From Tubiluchus corallicola (taxonomy: Eukaryota; Priapulida; Priapulimorpha; Priapulimorphida; Tubiluchidae), in the NCBI GenBank assembly GCA_030141605.1, contig JAQGDQ010000214.1, positions 5,001 to 69,000 of the forward strand: 64,000 bases of DNA. The letters are read 5' to 3'. The translations under genes and the position numbers were made by a program. Of the stretch, positions 60,226-64,000 are shown piece by piece; position 1 is the first letter of the stretch; every line of letters begins with the position of its first letter. The notes below the pieces were generated by a model. The model was not told where the DNA came from, did no database searches, and saw only the letters and a list, made by a program, of their open reading frames with translations.

Positions 60226-61453
60226 ATTTAAAATGCTTAGATTCATTTATAATTTTAAAAACTTAAATTTCTAACGCCACTAAAGACTGCCTACTCGATT
60301 CCTCTTAATAAACCAGATATTACGTAAGCTTGCGTCTGCTAAAGTCAAATCAATGCCCGCTAATGGACTAAATTAATCAGGCATAAATCCATAAACTTGT
60401 TGTTAGTGGTTTACCTGCACCACTGCATGAAACGTTTGAAAATGGAAAATTTGATTGCGTACCAGTCTATAAGGAGAATGGTAGTGCATTCGCCGGTTTG
60501 GATTGATTAATAGGTAACTTCTAGTAAAGGTTGTATCAAAAGGAAGCCAGGTGGTGATTGATCATGTTGTGATTACATATAAGTAGAAGGTAGGTAACAT
60601 TAAAATTTTTAGTAATTATACTCCATAATATTTGTATTTTTTTCAGAGTAATAAATTGTCAGTTATAGTTCTACAACTATTACTACCTTCGTTAGATTTG
60701 TAAGCAAGCCTAGGCCTAAGCTAATGTCATCGTCTCGGAACTGAATAATGTTACGCTTGTAACATTACATGTAAATATTTTAACAAAATGTGAAGCACGT
60801 TAAAAGCAATTCATGGCAATTGTTTTATTACAATCTCAAAGACTTCAAGTTAGATCCAAGTAAGTCTCAAGTAAAACTTTCTTGGTCTTGTGATAGTGTT
60901 GAACTGAATTACCTAAAGCTGTAGATGTTGACTGTAGGGAATTTACATTAGAAAAAACTGGGAAATAAGAGAAATGGCGTCGTTGTTTCAACAGTACATT
61001 TCTGTATTCTGGAACGCGGTTTTTTAATTATCTGTGTTGATCATCAAGTTTAAGCGTCAACTAAGCCTACGCAGCTTACTTCGTGAGCCATTTTGTCTAT
61101 TCATCATTTAATTTCATGTTTTCGCTAACATTTGCTATAATCTGATGTCTCCATGCTACCTATTGTGAATGAACAGCTGAATCTTTTTCATTTTTCTTTC
61201 GTGATTTTATTCTTCACTGTGACTTGACGTTTGTTGAAAAGCTGGCGCTAGTACATGCAGTGAGGTGTTTTCATACTTCTGTGTTTCGTTTTCTTCAGTT
61301 ATCTCAAAGTTTACGTTTTGTTTTTCCCTTTGCACGCAAATGCTAAATAATGAAATTGGTTGCCTAGTACGTATAATGGTCTGTAGTTCGTAGTTATTTG
61401 AGCTACAAATTGGTCCACTCGGAGCCTTAAAACTGACTATACAACTGACGATT
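60226..61453. other. no gene seen
   Basis: AT-rich DNA without supportable features. Confidence 0.45.
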
Positions 61454-61455
61454 CC

Positions 61456-61831
61456 ATGTATGTATGTATGTATGTATGTATGTATGTATGTATGTATGTA
61501 TGTATGTATGTATGTATGTATGTATGTATGTATGTATGTATGTATGTATGTATGTATGTATGTATGTATGTATGTATGTATGTATGTATGTATGTATGTA
61601 TGTATGTATGTATGTATGTATGTATGTATGTATGTATGTATGTATGTATGTATGTATGTATGTATGTATGTATGTATGTATGTATGTATGTATGTATGTA
61701 TGTATGTATGTATGTATGTATGTATGTATGTATGTATGTATGTATGTATGTATGTATGTATGTATGTATGTATGTATGTATGTATGTATGTATGTATGTA
61801 TGCATGTATGTATGTATGCATGTATGTATGT
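61456..61831. repeat. (TATG)n array, about 94 units
   Basis: Nearly pure ATGT tetramers over about 375 bp; only two ATGC variants, both near the right end. Long open frames in several phases are repeat translations (Met-Tyr-Val-Cys; Ile-His-Thr-Tyr). On the - strand it follows ATTGGCCAATAAATTAC and a LINE fragment, fitting a retrotransposon 3' tail. Confidence 0.97.
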
Positions 61832-62089
61832 AATTTATTGGCCAATAAAATTATAATAAGATTACCAATTACAAGGTACATGTAAGAAGTTAGTACATAA
61901 CAAGGCATCTTCCTTACTGCTGCATCAGTGACGTCACGTAAATACAAATTGGGTGCATATAAAAAACGTTTAGAAAAATGAAATGCAAGTAGTATTATAG
62001 GCAACAATATTATACAACAATAATGCAAAATAGTTTTATTATGTCTGACTATACATGGGTATTCTACCGTATTCAGGTATAACAAATAT

Positions 62090-62575
62090 TTATGTAGATA
62101 TTCCACTTGCTTTGAAGTATCATTATGTGCAAATATTGATGTCAGGGATGACGTGTCGATGTCTAGGTAGCTGTCTAAGATAAGCGGTTATAGGACAAAC
62201 ACAGAGTAGATGCTTCTCGTCTTGTACCTTACCAGTCCTTGAGCAACTACAGGTTCTAGATTGTCTGGGTAAATATCTCCATCTTCCCGTTTCAATGTGT
62301 AGCCGATGGGCTGATGTAATACTTGATCTAGTTCAAAAGCTGCTGGCCAATTCTGTTATTGCTCTCACACGATTCCAGTAAAGTGGGTTAATGAGCTTAT
62401 GGATAGATATTCTGCTAGCACCAGAGTTTAGACATCTTTGTTTTCTGTCCCTTATGTCAGATATTTCAGAATCAGTTGCCATCATCCTGACATTGCACAA
62501 ATAATCTCCCATTGGAGTTTCTACAGCACATTTCTATCGTATCTATAAGGATGATATGTTTCTAAGGGTTATTGA
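62090..62575 (-). pseudogene. non-LTR retrotransposon 3' fragment
   Basis: The - strand encodes, across one or two frame breaks, ISDIRDRKQRCLNSG, INPLYWNRVRAI, WRYLPRQSRTCSCS and DEKHLLCVCP, the Cys-x-Cys...His...Cys C-terminal finger of LINE-type reverse transcriptases. It ends near 62115 and is followed after about 280 bp by the tetranucleotide array. 5'-truncated relic. Confidence 0.72.
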
Positions 62576-63152
62576 ACATTTAATGAAAAATCTCCCAATA
62601 TAGGCATAAGTCACTTTATGTTCGCTTACGTTCGCCATACGTCTTTACACCTGAGATGAGCACGGATGAAACTCGACGTGTATCATTTGATAACCACGTT
62701 TCGGAGCTGTACATGAGACTAAACACCATGGCAGCCATCAGAACGGTGTATTTTATCCAGACAGGACTATTACTGTTCCTACGTACAAAGGCAGCATATT
62801 TAAGTTCATGCTTCAATTTATCTTTGATTAGTATTTTAAGTATGTGAACGTGTTAGCTCTACTAAAGAACGTAGAACTCTTTTCTCAAATTAAAATGGGA
62901 TGTCATTCAACTAATTTATTTGTTTATGTAATACCCACGCTTGCGCTTACTTATTTAGGCCTATTTTTTATTTGTACTCGCTCAAGTATTTGGAACTCTT
63001 TGCTGCTTTTTCGACTGGGCACCATGCTTTGATTATTCTAGATGAACGTTTTCATTAATGTGGTACGTCTAGAAGACATTTATCCTATATAATGATGGTA
63101 AATTCTGAGTCTTTCCTCGTTTTTCATTTTGTACAAAGGGAATCTAAGAAGG
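62576..63152. other. no gene seen; promoter of next gene likely
   Basis: Short open frames only. The 5' UTR and promoter of the gene beginning at 63153 should be here, but no motif stands out. Confidence 0.35.
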
Positions 63153-63706
63153 ATGTCAACCACAGCATATGCATCTTCTGGAGTGTACGGTGAATCAGCG
63201 GGGACTTACAGGGCTTACCGTCCTATTAAGCCAACAACAAGTAAATTATTACAAAGACGATGGGATCAGATGCAATACGACAAGCACGTTGAAAAGGTTT
63301 GCTATGAAAAATCATTGTTATTGTTGTAGATGATTTTTAAAATAGTTTACAACAATTATGCACACATATAAGGGATAGTTCTAGTTGTTCATACCTTATA
63401 ATACAGTGAGTGCTAATTTTCATTTTACGTAGCTAAGCTTTATTATCATCCGGGTTAGTACGTTTTTAGACAAATTGTGTTACAATAAATTGAACAATAA
63501 GGCATCTAAACCCATCTGGGCGCCAATTGCCAGAATAATACAACAAATTCTTTCTTGCGCGTATGGGCTCTTTAAATTTCAAGAATTATAACGTGCGAAA
63601 GAATTTTTGCTGTTTATTTCAACAGGTTAGATCTGCAGGGCCAAGTGTTGACACAGCACCGCCCCCAACTTATGCTCACTTGCACTTAAACATGAGAAAA
63701 ATGCGG
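63153..63706 (+). CDS. CFAP97-domain protein, 5' part
   Basis: Two exons, 63153-63296 (48 codons, ends AAG|GTTTGC) and 63626-63706 (27 codons, CGG|GTAAGT), both phase 0, with acceptor TTTCAACAG. The product starts MSTTAYASSGVYG and has SKLLQRRWDQMQYDKHVEKV, then the CFAP97 signature SVDTAPPPTYAHLHLNMRKM. The family (KIAA1430/hemingway, CFAP97D) is linked to cilia and flagella in animals. The usual helical continuation after LNMRKM is missing because the gene runs off the right edge. The start is the first ATG in a plausible exon; an earlier non-coding exon is possible. Confidence 0.8.
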
Positions 63707-64000
63707 GTAAGTGCAGTCATTACTATTAAAAACAATTTGCTGGCCATTCTGCTACTGGAAACTTCTTTGCAACAATGGTGAAAGCATTTGCCATTTTCCA
63801 TTTAGTGATATCTCCAGTGCTAGGTACTGGGTACTAGTGCTAGTTTACCCCACCCCCTCAATATTACAATTTTCAGGAGGCAAAAGTAGCTCTGTGCTTA
63901 CATTGCGTGTGCAGCAATAATTAAGCAGTGCTGAGCTTGCTTGTAAATGGATGGGTAACCACCGAGAATATAAAGACTGTATATGTTTAAACGGAAATGT
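63707..64000. other. intron of the CFAP97-domain gene
   Basis: Begins with the GTAAGT donor and shows no further exon before the window ends. Confidence 0.5.

Noticed and set aside
61207-62106. Long open frames rich in Ile-His-Thr-Tyr or Met-Tyr-Val-Cys
   Set aside because: They are translations of the TATG array; open only because the tetramer contains no stop in those phases.

Overview
This window is eukaryotic nuclear DNA. Genes are split by GT-AG introns, there are many microsatellites, and there is a dense and varied set of eukaryotic transposons. An animal-type RPP21 gene and a CFAP97-domain gene point to a metazoan. The transposon families, short exons and AT-rich gene-poor spacers would suit an early-branching or marine invertebrate such as a sponge or cnidarian, but the species cannot be proved from this sequence.

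Layout: 1-14.4 kb holds no gene I can support, only AT-rich DNA, microsatellites and a few repeat fragments. RPP21 (RNase P protein subunit) lies at 14.8-17.4 kb in four exons on the + strand, preceded by a 70-bp tandem duplication in its promoter region. From 17.6 to 33.7 kb there is a nested transposon landscape. A Ty3/gypsy reverse transcriptase fragment is split by a 6.66-kb Mutator-like element (MULE) with 64-bp terminal inverted repeats and a 9-bp target duplication. The MULE carries an intron-containing but broken transposase gene and has itself received a pogo-type element and a mariner-like MITE. Next comes a 3.1-kb hAT element that interrupts the reading frame of another exon, with a perfect 8-bp duplication. 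Then a BEL/Pao integrase fragment split by a Tigger/pogo element, and a decayed pogo transposase gene.

From 36 to 45 kb, on the - strand, lie a Helitron helicase remnant, a decayed reverse transcriptase of Penelope-like type, a putative membrane-protein ORF, a decayed three-piece ORF, and a pair of 181-bp direct repeats. At 46.2-47.8 kb I propose a previously unrecognised three-exon gene for an 89-residue basic, charged protein, with a CRE/E-box cluster upstream. It lies between inverted copies of a 0.3-kb dispersed repeat.

From 49.7 to 53.0 kb is a berberine-bridge-type FAD-linked oxidase gene that looks damaged. At 56.7-57.5 kb is an apparently intact single-exon class I methyltransferase on the - strand. 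From 59 to 62.6 kb there are fragments of non-LTR retrotransposons and a ~375-bp (TATG)n array that probably grew from a LINE 3' tail. The window ends inside a CFAP97-domain gene. The intact-looking cellular genes are unrelated to each other; no pathway or operon-like organisation links them.
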